Notes: generated from the letters alone by a model not told the origin. A stretch of DNA of 64,000 nt from Nostoc sp. JL34 (GCF_017114945.1 NZ_JABXKQ010000037.1:1-64000), one strand, 5' to 3'. Positions 1-9,292 are shown, counted from the stretch's first letter. Numbers and translations are program-made.

Positions 1-699
1 TGGCGCTCGGTGCGGCTGCGCCGCACCATCGCTTGTGACAGTTGCGTAAGTCCTGGAAACATTAGAGTCCGCGTAGCTTGGACAAGCTAGTGGCAAAATC
101 GCGATGAGGCGTTGTTCTCAGTTCTAAAGCTTGCTAATACAGGGGTTAGTTAAACTTCGCTGTAGCGTCCGGCGAGATTGTTCAAGCTATTAGCGACATG
201 GGGATGATTATCTCCCAGCAGGCATTGTCTCAATTCTCAAGCTTGCTGAAACCTGAGAATTTATATTTTTCCTCTACCTAGAACTACGGTGTACACACAA
301 GTCAAGTTGGGAATCAAATGGACGGAAAAGAACGGAAATTCTTTTTAAGATCCTTGATTTTACATTAGAACCTGTCAATAATGTGACATTATTGATAATC
401 AACTTGCTCAACTCAAAACCTTACCTACTAAGGCTTGTATTTTACCAGGTAAGGTTTTTAGCACTTGTGCGTACACTGTAGCTACCTAGAGGAAGCACAA
501 GGGTTTAAGATCCCACTGTTGCGTATGGGCTGGCTGTGTTACTGCCTCCTACCTTCTTTAATTATTCGCTAGCAGCACTATCTATCACCAACAGCATTTT
601 CTAAAATTCATCCCTAAGAATCATATGCTCCCCCTTACCAGCTGCCACATACAGTCCTAAACTGAGAGTGAGAGTTGAAAGGCAGTCGGGAGAAATTTT
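1..699. other. Non-coding region upstream of glgC
   Basis: I see no convincing gene here. Segments around 68-141 and 167-250 resemble each other and look like an old tandem duplication, both ending in a block like TTCT(A/C)AAGCTTGCT. A perfect 9-bp inverted repeat (TCAATAATG, 3-nt spacer) lies at 375-395 and could be an operator. A 12-bp inverted repeat at 415-458 is listed separately. The glgC promoter should lie in the last 250 bases but I cannot place it. Confidence 0.5.
415..459. terminator. Terminator-like hairpin, both strands
   Basis: Perfect 12-bp arms AAAACCTTACCT (415-426) and AGGTAAGGTTTT (447-458) flank a 20-nt loop. The right arm ends in a T-run and the left arm starts with an A-run, so it could terminate transcription in either direction. 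It would separate glgC from whatever lies left of the window. Confidence 0.5.
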
Positions 700-1989
700 G
701 TGAAGAAAGTATTATCAATCATTCTTGGTGGTGGTGCGGGTACTCGACTTTACCCACTAACGAAACTACGCGCTAAACCAGCAGTGCCAGTGGCGGGGAA
801 GTACCGCTTAATCGATATCCCTGTCAGTAACTGCATCAATTCCGAAATATTCAAAATCTACGTCCTGACACAATTCAACTCAGCTTCCCTGAATCGTCAC
901 ATCGCCCGTACCTATAACTTTACTGGCTTCAATGAAGGGTTTGTGGAAGTGCTAGCTGCACAACAAACACCAGAAAACCCCAACTGGTTCCAAGGTACAG
1001 CCGATGCTGTCCGTCAGTACTTGTGGTTAATGGAAGAATGGAATGCAGAAGAATATCTAATTCTCTCAGGCGATCACCTCTACCGGATGGATTATCGCCA
1101 GTTTATCCAACGCCATAGGGAAACGGGGGCTGATATTACTCTCTCAGTCATCCCCATTGATGAGCGCCGCGCCTCAGATTTTGGTTTGATGAAAATTGAC
1201 GATTCTGGTAGAATAATCGATTTTAGTGAAAAACCCAAAGGTGAAGCGTTAATCAAAATGCGTGTTGATACAAGCGTACTGGGATTAACAAAAGAACAAG
1301 CCCAGGAACAGCCTTATATCGCCTCAATGGGGATTTATGTCTTTAAAAAAGAGGTTTTGTTCAAGTTGTTGAGAGAAGGTATAGAAAGGACTGATTTCGG
1401 TAAAGAAATTATTCCTGATGCCGCTAAAGATTACAATGTTCAAGCTTACCTTTTTGATGACTACTGGGAAGATATTGGAACAATCGAAGCATTCTATCAT
1501 GCCAATTTAGCCCTAACTCAGCAGCCTCAACCACCATTTAGTTTTTACGATGAAGAAGCGCCAATTTATACCCGCGCTCGCTACTTACCTCCAAGTAAAC
1601 TTTTAGATTGCCAAATCACAGAATCAATTATCGGCGAAGGTTGTATTTTGAAGAATTGCCGCATTCAACATTCAGTGTTGGGAGTGCGATCGCGAATTGA
1701 ATCTGGTTGTGTCATCGAAGAGTCCCTACTCATGGGTGCAGATTTTTATCAAGCTTTTGTAGAACGCCAATGTAACGTAGAAAAAGGTGATATCCCTGTA
1801 GGTATTGGTACTGACTCGATTATTCGCGGTGCCATCATTGATAAAAACGCCAGTATCGGTCACGATGTCAAAATCATCAATAAAGATAACGTGCAAGAAG
1901 CTGACCGCGAAAGTCAAGGTTTCTACATCCGTAGTGGCATCGTCGTCGTGCTGAAAAATGCTGTAATTCCTGATGGAACAATCATTTAA
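700..1989 (+). CDS. glgC: Glucose-1-phosphate adenylyltransferase (ADP-glucose pyrophosphorylase)
   Basis: Makes ADP-glucose from glucose-1-phosphate and ATP, the committed step of glycogen synthesis, in the cytoplasm. The N-terminal nucleotidyltransferase motif [21 protein letters not shown], the [15 protein letters not shown] segment and the [11 protein letters not shown] segment are all present. The C-terminal third is the left-handed beta-helix region. The length of 429 residues is the family norm. The start is GTG at 700, preceded by GGGAG at 8 nt. Cyanobacterial enzymes are activated by 3-phosphoglycerate; that is family knowledge. The glycogen-debranching gene at 5457 lies nearby on the same strand but not in the same operon. 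Confidence 0.97.
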   Translation: MKKVLSIILGGGAGTRLYPLTKLRAKPAVPVAGKYRLIDIPVSNCINSEIFKIYVLTQFNSASLNRHIARTYNFTGFNEGFVEVLAAQQTPENPNWFQGTADAVRQYLWLMEEWNAEEYLILSGDHLYRMDYRQFIQRHRETGADITLSVIPIDERRASDFGLMKIDDSGRIIDFSEKPKGEALIKMRVDTSVLGLTKEQAQEQPYIASMGIYVFKKEVLFKLLREGIERTDFGKEIIPDAAKDYNVQAYLFDDYWEDIGTIEAFYHANLALTQQPQPPFSFYDEEAPIYTRARYLPPSKLLDCQITESIIGEGCILKNCRIQHSVLGVRSRIESGCVIEESLLMGADFYQAFVERQCNVEKGDIPVGIGTDSIIRGAIIDKNASIGHDVKIINKDNVQEADRESQGFYIRSGIVVVLKNAVIPDGTII

Positions 1990-1990
1990 T

Positions 1991-2140
1991 AGTGCTGAGT
2001 GCTGAGTTGTGAGTCCTGAGTTAGGAGTTATGAGTTATGAGTTATGAATAAAATTTCTAATCACTCTTCACTCCTAACTTCTTACTCAGCCCGGGCTGAA
2101 CGCCCCGCTACCGCTAACAGCACTCAAAACTCAGCACTCA
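1991..2140. repeat. Short tandem repeat element arranged as an inverted repeat
   Basis: The left half (1991-2046) is built of units like TGCTGAG, TTAGGAG and TTATGAG. The right half (2062-2140) carries their reverse complements, such as ACTCCTAAC and AACTCAGCACTCA. This is the heptamer-repeat family (STRR) common in Nostocales, here folded as a long imperfect hairpin between glgC and the next gene. It runs into the first ~33 codons of the downstream frame. Confidence 0.75.
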
Positions 2141-2637
2141 CTTTGCTGATTGGTCTTCCAGGTAGCGGCAAATCAACTTTGGCAAAACAATTATTGGCAG
2201 AATGTCCCCAAATGCAGATGATTTCTACAGATGCCATCCGGGGACAATTGTTTGGTTCCCAAGCCGTTCAGGGGCCGTGGCTGCTGATTTGGCACGAAAT
2301 TGAGCGGCAATTTCAGCAAGCTATTTCCACTAAGAATACAGCTATTTTCGATGCCACCAATGCCCAGCGCCGCCATCGTCGTGAGGTCATTACTTTAGCC
2401 CGTAATTTGGGCTTTACCCAGATTACGGGAATTTGGGTTGACATGCCAGTTTGGTTGTGTTTGGCACACAATAAAAGGCGATCGCGCCAGGTTCCAGAAG
2501 AAATTATTTTGCGGATGCACCGTCAACTCCGGGATGCTCCCCCAAGCTTGGAAGAAGGACTAGACAACCTGATCCGCTTATCAGAAAAATCGGAGTACGG
2601 AAATTGCGATCGCTTGGTGAGCGAGAACCACACTTGA
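2044..2637 (+). CDS. P-loop ATPase / predicted nucleotide or polynucleotide kinase
   Basis: A small AAA_33/zeta-toxin-like P-loop kinase. The Walker A motif GLPGSGKST lies at about residues 37-45. It is followed by a STDAIRGQLFG segment and IFDATNAQRRHRREV, which is typical of kinases that bind phosphorylatable small molecules or nucleic-acid ends. The substrate is unknown. The first ~33 residues are encoded by a repeat element and are unlike the family, so the listed ATG (2044) may not be the original start. No other ATG is available before the Walker motif. It lies 54 nt after glgC and could be co-transcribed with it. Confidence 0.75.
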   Translation: MNKISNHSSLLTSYSARAERPATANSTQNSALTLLIGLPGSGKSTLAKQLLAECPQMQMISTDAIRGQLFGSQAVQGPWLLIWHEIERQFQQAISTKNTAIFDATNAQRRHRREVITLARNLGFTQITGIWVDMPVWLCLAHNKRRSRQVPEEIILRMHRQLRDAPPSLEEGLDNLIRLSEKSEYGNCDRLVSENHT

Positions 2638-2757
2638 TTTTATATATTTTTTGTTAATTTAAAATCAGATTCTTTTTGTTTGGCACTCTACCAGGCAAAT
2701 TAAACATCTCTGATCTTAAAAAAAAACATAACGGGAATTTCTATAGGAGGCTGGTAG

Positions 2758-3765
2758 ATGGCTGCAACCGACTTCAAAGACTATTACGCTATTTTGGGAG
2801 TCAGTAAGACTGCCAGTCCAGAGGAAATTAAACAAGCTTTTCGTAAACTAGCTCGCAAATATCACCCTGATGTCAACCCAAACAACAAACAGGCAGAGGC
2901 ACGCTTCAAAGAAGTTAGTGAAGCCTACGAAGTTGTATCAGATCCAGATAAACGCAAAAAGTACGACCAATTCGGTCAATATTGGAAACAAGCTGGTGAA
3001 GGTTTCCCATCTGGCGGTGTTGGTGCCGATATGGGTAACTTTGACTTTAGTCAATACGGCAATTTTGATGAGTTCATTAATGAGTTGCTAGGACGCTTTG
3101 GTGGTGCTACCCCTCGTGGAGGGCGACAAAGTAACTCACAAAGTTATTCTTACCGCACTCCTACAGGTGCGCCAAGTGGTTTTAGCGGCTTTAACGATTT
3201 TGGGTTTCAAGATGCAGGTGCAGGTACCGCCCAAGATAGTGAAGCTGCGATCGCTCTAACTTTTGCTGAAGCATTTAATGGTGTGCAAAAACGCTTCAGT
3301 TTAGGTAACGAAACAATAGATGTCCGCATCCCATCTGGGGCTAAAACTGGCACTCGCCTGCGCGTGCGGGGCAAAGGTCAAATCAACCCTATGACTCAAC
3401 AACGTGGGGATTTATACTTAAAAGTCGAACTTCAGCCGCACTCGTTCTTCCAAATGGAAGGCGATAACTTGGTGTGCGAAGTAGCAATCACACCAGATGA
3501 AGCCACTCTGGGAGCGTCTATTGATGTACCCACTCCCGATGGTTCTGTTAATGTCAAGCTACCAGCAGGAGTCCGTTCTGGTCAATCTCTGCGTTTACGT
3601 GGCAAAGGTTGGCCTCTAGCTAAGGGTGGACGCGGCGATCAGTTGGTGAAGGTGGCGATCGTGCCACCAAAAGACCTCAGCCAACAAGAGCGGGAATATT
3701 ATGAAAAAATCCGGGCTATACGTACTTATAATCCCCGCAGTCATTTGAACCAAGTCAGGCTTTAA
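2758..3765 (+). CDS. dnaJ: DnaJ-class chaperone, type B (CbpA-like, no zinc finger)
   Basis: An Hsp40 co-chaperone that stimulates DnaK ATPase and delivers substrates. The J domain covers residues ~6-71 with the HPD motif at 36-38. A Gly/Phe-rich linker follows (~85-150), then two beta-sandwich substrate-binding domains (about 160-320) with RVRGKGQ and RLRGKGW. The CxxCxGxG zinc-finger repeats of DnaJ proper are absent, which makes it a type B (CbpA/DnaJ2-like) protein. An AGGAGG-type ribosome site lies 8 nt before the ATG. The role within this cyanobacterium's multi-member family is not deducible here. Confidence 0.92.
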   Translation: MAATDFKDYYAILGVSKTASPEEIKQAFRKLARKYHPDVNPNNKQAEARFKEVSEAYEVVSDPDKRKKYDQFGQYWKQAGEGFPSGGVGADMGNFDFSQYGNFDEFINELLGRFGGATPRGGRQSNSQSYSYRTPTGAPSGFSGFNDFGFQDAGAGTAQDSEAAIALTFAEAFNGVQKRFSLGNETIDVRIPSGAKTGTRLRVRGKGQINPMTQQRGDLYLKVELQPHSFFQMEGDNLVCEVAITPDEATLGASIDVPTPDGSVNVKLPAGVRSGQSLRLRGKGWPLAKGGRGDQLVKVAIVPPKDLSQQEREYYEKIRAIRTYNPRSHLNQVRL

Positions 3766-3827
3766 AAAGTAAAAAGTAAAAAGAGAATCCCCATAAATTA
3801 AAGTTTGTAGTCAGGATTTTAGTCCTG

Positions 3828-3871
3828 AAAATCCTTGTATTGAACCATGAATTGCTCAATACAAGGATTTT
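3828..3871. terminator. Strong hairpin terminator after dnaJ
   Basis: Perfect 16-bp arms (3828-3843 and 3856-3871) enclose a 12-nt loop, with A/T runs on both sides. It can end dnaJ transcription on the plus strand and also the redoxin gene from the minus strand. A second small inverted repeat, TCAGGA/TCCTGA, lies immediately before it (~3811-3828). Confidence 0.8.
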
Positions 3872-4018
3872 ATTTTATGTTTAACTTTTGCCTACTTAGT
3901 AAATTGCAAGGGTCTTATTTTACGTTGCCATTTTTGCGATCTACAAGAATCTTAAGAGTTCCCAATCCCTACTCCCTAGTCTCTAGCACCAAATTCTATT
4001 TATTTTTAATATTTATAA

Positions 4019-4555
4019 TCAATTGAATTGTTCTAACAAAGTCTCAACACTAGCATTGTGATCCAAAAAAGAAAATAAATGCCAGTAGCGGAGTTTTCCT
4101 TCTTTATCTAATACAAGCTGTGCTGGTAAAGGCGCTCCTAGTGCTTGTCCTACTTGATATGTACGAAAGACTCGACAACTAGGATCGCTCAATAATGGCA
4201 TTTTTAACCCTAAATCTCTGACAACAATTTGACTCTGCCGTTCATCGGTACTAGTAATCATCAAAACTTCTACACCAAGTTTTTTAAATTGCTCGTAGTT
4301 CTCATTCAAGGCTTTGATGTGAGGGAAACAAAAGGGACAATATTGCTTTTCAGTAAAGATCCGAGTAAAGGCAAGTAACACTGGTTGTTTGCCTTTATAA
4401 TCAGACAATTTTACTAAAGTCCCGTTGGTAATATCTGGCAATTGAAAATCTGGCGTTCCCACTCCCAACCTGAGTTTATTGCTAGCTGGAACTGGTAAAA
4501 AATTTCGGAAGAATCGCTCATTTAATAAGCCACTAAAATCAGTTGAAGTCAGCAT
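4019..4555 (-). CDS. Thioredoxin-fold peroxiredoxin-like (AhpC/TSA, redoxin) protein
   Basis: A 178-residue thiol-redox protein of the AhpC/TSA superfamily, probably cytoplasmic. The redoxin start GTPDFQLPD lies at ~33-41. The active site is YCPFCFPH, with cysteines at about 73 and 76 in a CxxC arrangement instead of the single peroxidatic cysteine of classical 2-Cys enzymes. A LVLDKEGKLRYWH strand follows. It may be a peroxidase or a disulfide reductase; the CxxC favours thioredoxin-like chemistry. It lies downstream of a true 2-Cys peroxiredoxin on the same strand, but a terminator lies between them, so it is probably a separate transcript. Confidence 0.8.
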   Translation of the reverse strand: MLTSTDFSGLLNERFFRNFLPVPASNKLRLGVGTPDFQLPDITNGTLVKLSDYKGKQPVLLAFTRIFTEKQYCPFCFPHIKALNENYEQFKKLGVEVLMITSTDERQSQIVVRDLGLKMPLLSDPSCRVFRTYQVGQALGAPLPAQLVLDKEGKLRYWHLFSFLDHNASVETLLEQFN

Positions 4556-4592
4556 ATTTTTAACCCTGATTATTTCAATACAATTTTATAAA

Positions 4593-4656
4593 AAAACCAC
4601 AGATATATACGGAGGTTGACATTGTTTAATGTGTATCTCTGTTTATCTGTGGTTTT
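4593..4656 (-). terminator. Rho-independent terminator of the peroxiredoxin gene
   Basis: Perfect 13-bp arms AAAACCACAGATA (4593-4605) and its complement (4644-4656). Read on the minus strand, the stem is followed by a run of seven T. The loop is long (38 nt). Confidence 0.65.
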
Positions 4657-4713
4657 CATTGATTTTGCTCTCAACTCCAACAGTATGGATTAGAGTTTGC
4701 TAGCTAGCTAAAT

Positions 4714-5325
4714 TTAGACAGCAGAGAAGTAAACTTTAGACTTCACTGGGTCAGGATTCATTGTCTTGTCACCAGGTTGCCAACCAGCTGGGCAAACTTC
4801 GTCGGGGTGAGACTGAACATACTGAATTGCTTGTAATGTCCGCAGGGTTTCATCAACGCTGCGACCAAAAGCTAGGTTGTTAATGGTGGCGTGCTGTATG
4901 ATACCATCTTTATCGATGATGAACAAACCACGCAAGGCAATGCCTGCTGCTGGGTCAAGAACGTTGTAAGCGGCGCTAATCTCTTTTTTGATGTCGGAAA
5001 CTAGAGGATAATTTAGGTCACCGACGCCACCAGACTTACGATCTGTTTGAATCCAAGCGAGGTGGGAGAATTCACTGTCAACGGAAGCCCCAAGGATTTC
5101 CGTATTAATTTTCTTGAATTCTTCGTAGCGATCGCTAAATGCTGTAATTTCAGTAGGACAAACAAAGGTAAAGTCTAGTGGGTAGAAAAACAGGACGACA
5201 TACTTACCGCGATAATCGGAAAGTTTGATTGTCTTAAATTCCTGATCTACCACAGCCGTTGCTGTGAAATCGGGAGCTTGTTGACCAACGCGGAGGCTTC
5301 CTTCGGTTCCGTAAGTAAGGGACAT
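4714..5325 (-). CDS. 2-Cys peroxiredoxin (typical, PrxQ/BAS1-AhpC class)
   Basis: Reduces hydrogen peroxide and alkyl hydroperoxides using thioredoxin or NTRC as donor. The peroxidatic cysteine is in DFTFVCPTE (about Cys56). The resolving cysteine is in [11 protein letters not shown] (about Cys178), giving the two-cysteine dimer mechanism. The [10 protein letters not shown] segment and a C-terminal extension ending YFSAV are also present; such GG(L/V)G and YF features are associated with peroxide-sensitive typical 2-Cys enzymes. The length of 203 residues is normal. It is divergent from the debranching enzyme gene; the 131-bp gap should hold both promoters. Confidence 0.95.
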   Translation of the reverse strand: MSLTYGTEGSLRVGQQAPDFTATAVVDQEFKTIKLSDYRGKYVVLFFYPLDFTFVCPTEITAFSDRYEEFKKINTEILGASVDSEFSHLAWIQTDRKSGGVGDLNYPLVSDIKKEISAAYNVLDPAAGIALRGLFIIDKDGIIQHATINNLAFGRSVDETLRTLQAIQYVQSHPDEVCPAGWQPGDKTMNPDPVKSKVYFSAV

Positions 5326-5456
5326 TAACCTAATTCTCCTTTATCGGTTTAGTAGCGTTGGAATTTGGGTCAAGTAAAACTCACCCATCCACGCTCTCAC
5401 AGTTTAATTACGATCTGTTACGACTATATCATACTCATAACGATTTTGAGTAGCAA

Positions 5457-7637
5457 ATGCTTGATTTAGATACAAGAGAATGGTTGCTTACCAATGGCTT
5501 GGGAAGTTTTGCCAGCGGTACAGTTTCTGATGTCCGCACACGCACTTATCATGGTTGGCTGTTTGCCGCGACAAACCCACCTTCTGGGAGAACTCTGCTG
5601 TTTTCACACCTAGAAGCTAGCTTGGAAGTACTAGGGAACGTTGTGGCACTAGGGACAAATTTTTGGGGTAATGGTCAGATTGAGCGGGCAGGCTACGAAC
5701 TGTTACGTCATTTTGATATTAACCCAGTTCCAAAATGGATTTGGGGTCAAGATAACTGGCAGTTAACCAGACAATTGGTGATGCCCTATGGTTTAGTGGG
5801 GACTGGGGACTGGGGAATGGGGGCTGAGGACTGGGCACAAGAAGCACAAGGGAGAATAAGTAATGCCCCATACCCAATGCCCAATGCCCAATGCCCAATG
5901 CCCAATGCTTCTGCCCAATTTTGCCATCGAATTTTAATCCAATATCGCTACGAGGGAAGTCATACAGCAATTTTACGGTTGCGACTGTTAATAGCAGAAC
6001 GTGACTTTCACCACCAGCAGACTGCTAGTCCAGAATTAAAGTTCTCACAATTGCTAGGGCAACAGCAAGTCTGCCTGCAAGCAGTGAATTCTGGGCGTTT
6101 CGGTATACCTTGGCACTTGCGCTGGACACAAGGAAATTATCAACCAGATGCAGTTTGGTATTGGCATTATGGATTGCCCGAAGAGACGAAACGGGGATTA
6201 GGCGATAAAGAAGACCTCTACAGTCCTGGTTACTTGATAGTCCCCCTCCAACCAGGAGATACGGTGACTCTAGAAGCACGAGTGGGTTTTCCCGACTCGG
6301 TGCCAGGTATTCTTACCCCCGAAACCTTTGCAGAAGCCGTAGAGGCAGAGCAAGAAAGGCTCTCACATATTTTTGGATGGAGTAAAGGAGCAACTGAAGG
6401 TTGGGGACTGGGGACTGAGGAAGAGTTTTCCAATCCCCAATCCCTAATCCCCAATCCCCAATCCCTAATCCCCAGTCCCCAGTCCCTACTCTGGCAACAA
6501 CTAATCAAAGCAAGCGATCAGTTTATCGTTTATCGAGCATCAATTGCAGGCCCTACAGTTATTGCTGGTTATCACTGGTTTAATGATTGGGGACGCGATA
6601 CATTAATTGCCTTACCGGGGTTGGCACTAGTTCCACAACGCTTTGACCTGGCAAAAGGAGTATTGCGAACTTTTGGGCATTATTGTCGCCACGGTTTGAT
6701 TCCTAATGCATTTCCTGATGTCAATGGCGAACCAATTTATAACAGTATTGATGCGGCGTTGTGGTGGATTGAAACTCTAGGACTTTATTTAGAAGCTACC
6801 CAAGACTGGGATTTTTTGGCAGAGCAATTCTCTGTAGTACAGCAAATCTACAAAGCATTTGTGGGTGGTACACATTTCAATATCCAGGTCGATGCTACTG
6901 ATGGGCTAATTAGTTGGGATACTCGTGGTGTAGCCCTCACTTGGATGGATGTGGTAATTGGGTCACACCCTGTCACTCCCCGTCACGGGAAGCCAGTGGA
7001 AATCAACGCGCTGTGGTATTCTGCTTTATGTTGGCTGAGTCAATGGGCAAAGCGCTTGAGCCAGCTTGAGTATGGTGAGCCAGTGCGTCTCACTAAGCAA
7101 GCACAGCGTTATGCTCAACAAGCACAACACGTGAAAACCTCGCTGCAAAAGTTCTGGAATCCTCAGCTTGGTTATTTGTACGATACTATTGAGCCGGACG
7201 ATCGCCGGAATTTTCAAATTCGTCCCAATGCTGTTTTGGCGCTGTCGCTACACCATTGTGGATTTTCTGAACAGCAAGGGTGTCAGATATTAGATTTGGC
7301 AACTGCCAGTTTGCTTACCCCCTATGGTCTTCGCAGTCTCGATCCAGGAGATCCCGAATATAAAGGGAAATATGAAGGCAACCAAGAGCAACGCGATCGC
7401 GCTTATCACCAAGGCACTGTTTGGGCTTGGCTAATTGGGCCATATATTCGGGCTTGGCAACGTTTTTATCCACAGCGATCGCTGCCTTTTAATTGGCAAT
7501 CTCTGCTAGATCACTTTCTATTTGATGCTTGTCTTGGTTCTATTTCTGAGATTTTTGATGGCGATTCACCTCACACACCCAGAGGAGCGATCGCTCAAGC
7601 TTGGTCAGTTGCCGAAGTAATCCGCCACCTTAAATAG
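5457..7637 (+). CDS. Glycogen debranching enzyme (amylo-alpha-1,6-glucosidase family)
   Basis: Removes alpha-1,6 branch points from glycogen during degradation. The N-terminal GDE domain starts at REWLLTNGLGSFASGT. The catalytic alpha/alpha-barrel region carries NDWGRDTLIALPGL, LISWDTRGVALTWMD and GTVWAWLIGPY, typical of GDE/GH133 proteins. Two segments, at about residues 114-151 and 316-345, are translated short tandem repeats (Pro-, Met- and Asn-rich, or NPQSLIP-like). They keep the frame and probably form surface loops in or next to the N-terminal domain. With these removed, the length (about 660) would match the usual size. Confidence 0.9.
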   Translation: MLDLDTREWLLTNGLGSFASGTVSDVRTRTYHGWLFAATNPPSGRTLLFSHLEASLEVLGNVVALGTNFWGNGQIERAGYELLRHFDINPVPKWIWGQDNWQLTRQLVMPYGLVGTGDWGMGAEDWAQEAQGRISNAPYPMPNAQCPMPNASAQFCHRILIQYRYEGSHTAILRLRLLIAERDFHHQQTASPELKFSQLLGQQQVCLQAVNSGRFGIPWHLRWTQGNYQPDAVWYWHYGLPEETKRGLGDKEDLYSPGYLIVPLQPGDTVTLEARVGFPDSVPGILTPETFAEAVEAEQERLSHIFGWSKGATEGWGLGTEEEFSNPQSLIPNPQSLIPSPQSLLWQQLIKASDQFIVYRASIAGPTVIAGYHWFNDWGRDTLIALPGLALVPQRFDLAKGVLRTFGHYCRHGLIPNAFPDVNGEPIYNSIDAALWWIETLGLYLEATQDWDFLAEQFSVVQQIYKAFVGGTHFNIQVDATDGLISWDTRGVALTWMDVVIGSHPVTPRHGKPVEINALWYSALCWLSQWAKRLSQLEYGEPVRLTKQAQRYAQQAQHVKTSLQKFWNPQLGYLYDTIEPDDRRNFQIRPNAVLALSLHHCGFSEQQGCQILDLATASLLTPYGLRSLDPGDPEYKGKYEGNQEQRDRAYHQGTVWAWLIGPYIRAWQRFYPQRSLPFNWQSLLDHFLFDACLGSISEIFDGDSPHTPRGAIAQAWSVAEVIRHLK
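5797..5910 (+). repeat. Heptamer repeat insertion inside the debranching gene (first)
   Basis: Tandem GGGGACT units are followed by tandem CCCAATG units, the same kinds of repeats found between genes of Nostocales. Length and frame are compatible with the open frame of the host gene. It encodes an insertion of roughly 38 residues with PNAQCPMPNA-type low complexity. Confidence 0.8.
6401..6487 (+). repeat. Heptamer repeat insertion inside the debranching gene (second)
   Basis: GGGGACT units and their complements (AATCCCC, AGTCCCC) are arranged as an imperfect inverted repeat. The reading frame is kept, giving an NPQSLIPNPQSL-type insertion of about 29 residues. Confidence 0.8.
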
Positions 7638-7668
7638 TGCTGAGTACTGAGTTTTGAGTCCTGAGTAT
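7637..7668 (+). repeat. Heptamer short tandem repeat after the debranching gene
   Basis: AGTGCTGAGTACTGAGTT and related units, the same family as at 1991-2140 and 38,213. It sits directly between the debranching gene stop and the transposon end at 7675. Confidence 0.65.
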
Positions 7669-7674
7669 AGATCG

Positions 7675-7906
7675 TGTACATTCACAAATTGAATGTCGCT
7701 ATTTCACAAATTAATGTCGCAGTTTTTAAGCCATAAAACCTTTGCTAAGCAAGGGTTTTCTCAATTTATACGAGTAACCAAAAGTCACTATAGATTTTAC
7801 CCTATTTCACAAATTCAGGTCGCAAAACCAAAAATTTCACATTTTAAGGGTCGTTTATTTTTTTCAGTAAGAAAGTGTGCTAAAAAACTTCACAAATTAG
7901 ATGTCG
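7675..7906 (+). mobile_element. Tn7-like (CAST-type) transposon end with five TnsB-like repeats
   Basis: The end begins TGTACA and carries five direct repeats of the form TTCACAAATT-n-ATGTCG: 7681-7699, 7703-7720, 7805-7823, 7835-7853 and 7889-7906. TGTACA followed by (G/A)ACAAATT...TGTCG repeats is the arrangement of the left ends of cyanobacterial Tn7-like elements, including type V-K CRISPR-associated transposons. No tnsB, tnsC, tniQ or cas12k gene is present in the window, and I found no matching right end, so this is probably a remnant. A near-perfect hairpin (AAAACCTTTGCT / AGCAAGGGTTTT) lies at 7736-7760 between repeats 2 and 3. Confidence 0.65.
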
Positions 7907-7920
7907 GATTATTTTTTACC

Positions 7921-8013
7921 ACAATGACAGGTAAATTACTGAAGCTTTCTGACTGGTTGGTAGCTTTAGAGTGCACGCACGTAGCAATGGAGAGTACGGG
8001 AGTTGTTAGCTGC
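7921..8013 (+). pseudogene. IS110-family transposase fragment
   Basis: The frame starting with ATG at 7924 reads MTGKLLKLSDWL followed by CTHVAMESTGV. The latter is the highly conserved block of the N-terminal DEDD catalytic domain of IS110 transposases. It stops within a few codons (TAG at 8017-8019) and nothing before or after continues the family, so only about 30 codons survive. An open frame from 7693 runs through the transposon end into this fragment, but its first part is translated repeat and is not a gene. Confidence 0.6.
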
Positions 8014-8019
8014 GGTTAG

Positions 8020-8824
8020 ATTTTCAAGTCAGTGTCTTTGAGACACAATACTACGTCGTATTCCGCAACAGTTTCCGCCGTCATTTGGCAGTGCGGCTGT
8101 ATTAGGTTTAAAAATTTCACTTTTGGGTTGGCAAAAACTCATAAGCTCTCTTGAGTACTGTTTCACTGTTGATGATTTATGACAGTGCTTTGCCAAATCC
8201 TTGACTTAGCATCCCTGCGGGAATAAATTAAACAAACCTTCGATACCTCACGATTAATAGTGTGGCCAAAACAGATACTCCAAAAAAGGTTTGTTCAATT
8301 TATTTTTGCTCAACCCCTTAGAGCATAACCTATCGATATTGCACGCTCATTCAATCTGCGATCGCCTAACTCACAGGTTGCAAAATTTTTCTCCTACCAA
8401 TCCAGCATTGCTCGTCTCCTTTAACACCCGATTTCAATTACTGTATTGTATATGCTGTGCTGTTTCTTAAATTCTTTGCCAGTCTGCCTTTCAAGACTTA
8501 ACGGGAAAAGTCAGATATGAGCCAAGCGATCGCCAGTCTCCAAGTTAGATTTATCCCCTTTTCCCGTACCCTCTTGACAAATGTGCAATCCCTTAATTCT
8601 CATGGCTGCACAGGATCTACCAAGTGTGTATGAATAGAGTACATTTTCTTCTTCGTAAAGTTTCCTAAAGAAAAATGATCAAAATCAGTTACTTTTTTCG
8701 TAGCTACATCAGTTCTCTCGTATACTTTCTGTTATAAAAATTCAACCGTACTCTCAATAAAGCTACTGGACATCAGTAGGTAAAAGGCAAAGCGAGTAGT
8801 ACTTTATATTAATATTATTAAATT
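8020..8824. other. Non-coding accessory stretch with one long inverted repeat
   Basis: No credible gene is visible. Arms of 19 bp with one mismatch (8222-8240 and 8286-8304) enclose a 45-nt loop. The structure is T-rich after the right arm and could be an RNA hairpin, a terminator or an insertion-sequence scar. Two HIP1 sites occur (near 8359 and 8526). The upstream end of the following gene has no strong ribosome site. Confidence 0.5.
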
Positions 8825-9292
8825 ATGGCCTATCCCTTTCGTATTAATACCTCCAAGGTTAGCGGCGATGCGTTAACCTCAGATACAGTTAGCGCTGAGT
8901 ATTCAGAGCGCCTCCTGAAACTTATTCCATCAGAGGTACTTAGTCTTTATGTTGCAGTACGAGGGCTTTGGATAGATCCGTTGAAATTAAATTCTTCGCC
9001 CGCTGAAGGTGCTTCCCTAAGCTTTCTGGACTTTTGGCCGATTATTTGTATTGTGCTCCTTATCCTTTTCCGTTTATGGGGAACCCGACTTACCACAGAC
9101 TGGAAAACCACCCAACTGAAGGCGGTTGCAATCTCTGCTATTTCCTTTGTTATTTGGGTTTATACGCTCGGCGACGATATTTTAGGATGGCACCTGCCTG
9201 ACACGCGCTATGCCGCCACTGCAGCTATTGTATGGGTGTTTGCGATTCCCATCTTCTTTCCCTATTTAGTTACTGACACTAGCAAATCCTGA
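8825..9292 (+). CDS. Hypothetical small integral membrane protein
   Basis: A 155-residue protein I do not recognise. A ~60-residue soluble N-terminus (with SAEYSERLLKLIPSEVLSLY, probably helical) is followed by three hydrophobic segments: WPIICIVLLILFRLW (~68-82), LKAVAISAISFVIWVYTL (~97-114) and an ATAAIVWVFAIPIFFPYLV segment (~129-147). The layout suggests a membrane anchor or a pore-forming partner. It lies in the accessory island, 420 bp upstream of a trypsin-like protease on the same strand; a transposase scrap lies in between. A joint function is only a possibility. Confidence 0.6.
   Translation: MAYPFRINTSKVSGDALTSDTVSAEYSERLLKLIPSEVLSLYVAVRGLWIDPLKLNSSPAEGASLSFLDFWPIICIVLLILFRLWGTRLTTDWKTTQLKAVAISAISFVIWVYTLGDDILGWHLPDTRYAATAAIVWVFAIPIFFPYLVTDTSKS

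Noticed and set aside
7693-7920. Open frame through the transposon end joined to an IS110 fragment
   Set aside because: The first ~75 codons are translated TnsB-like repeats; only the last part has transposase similarity.
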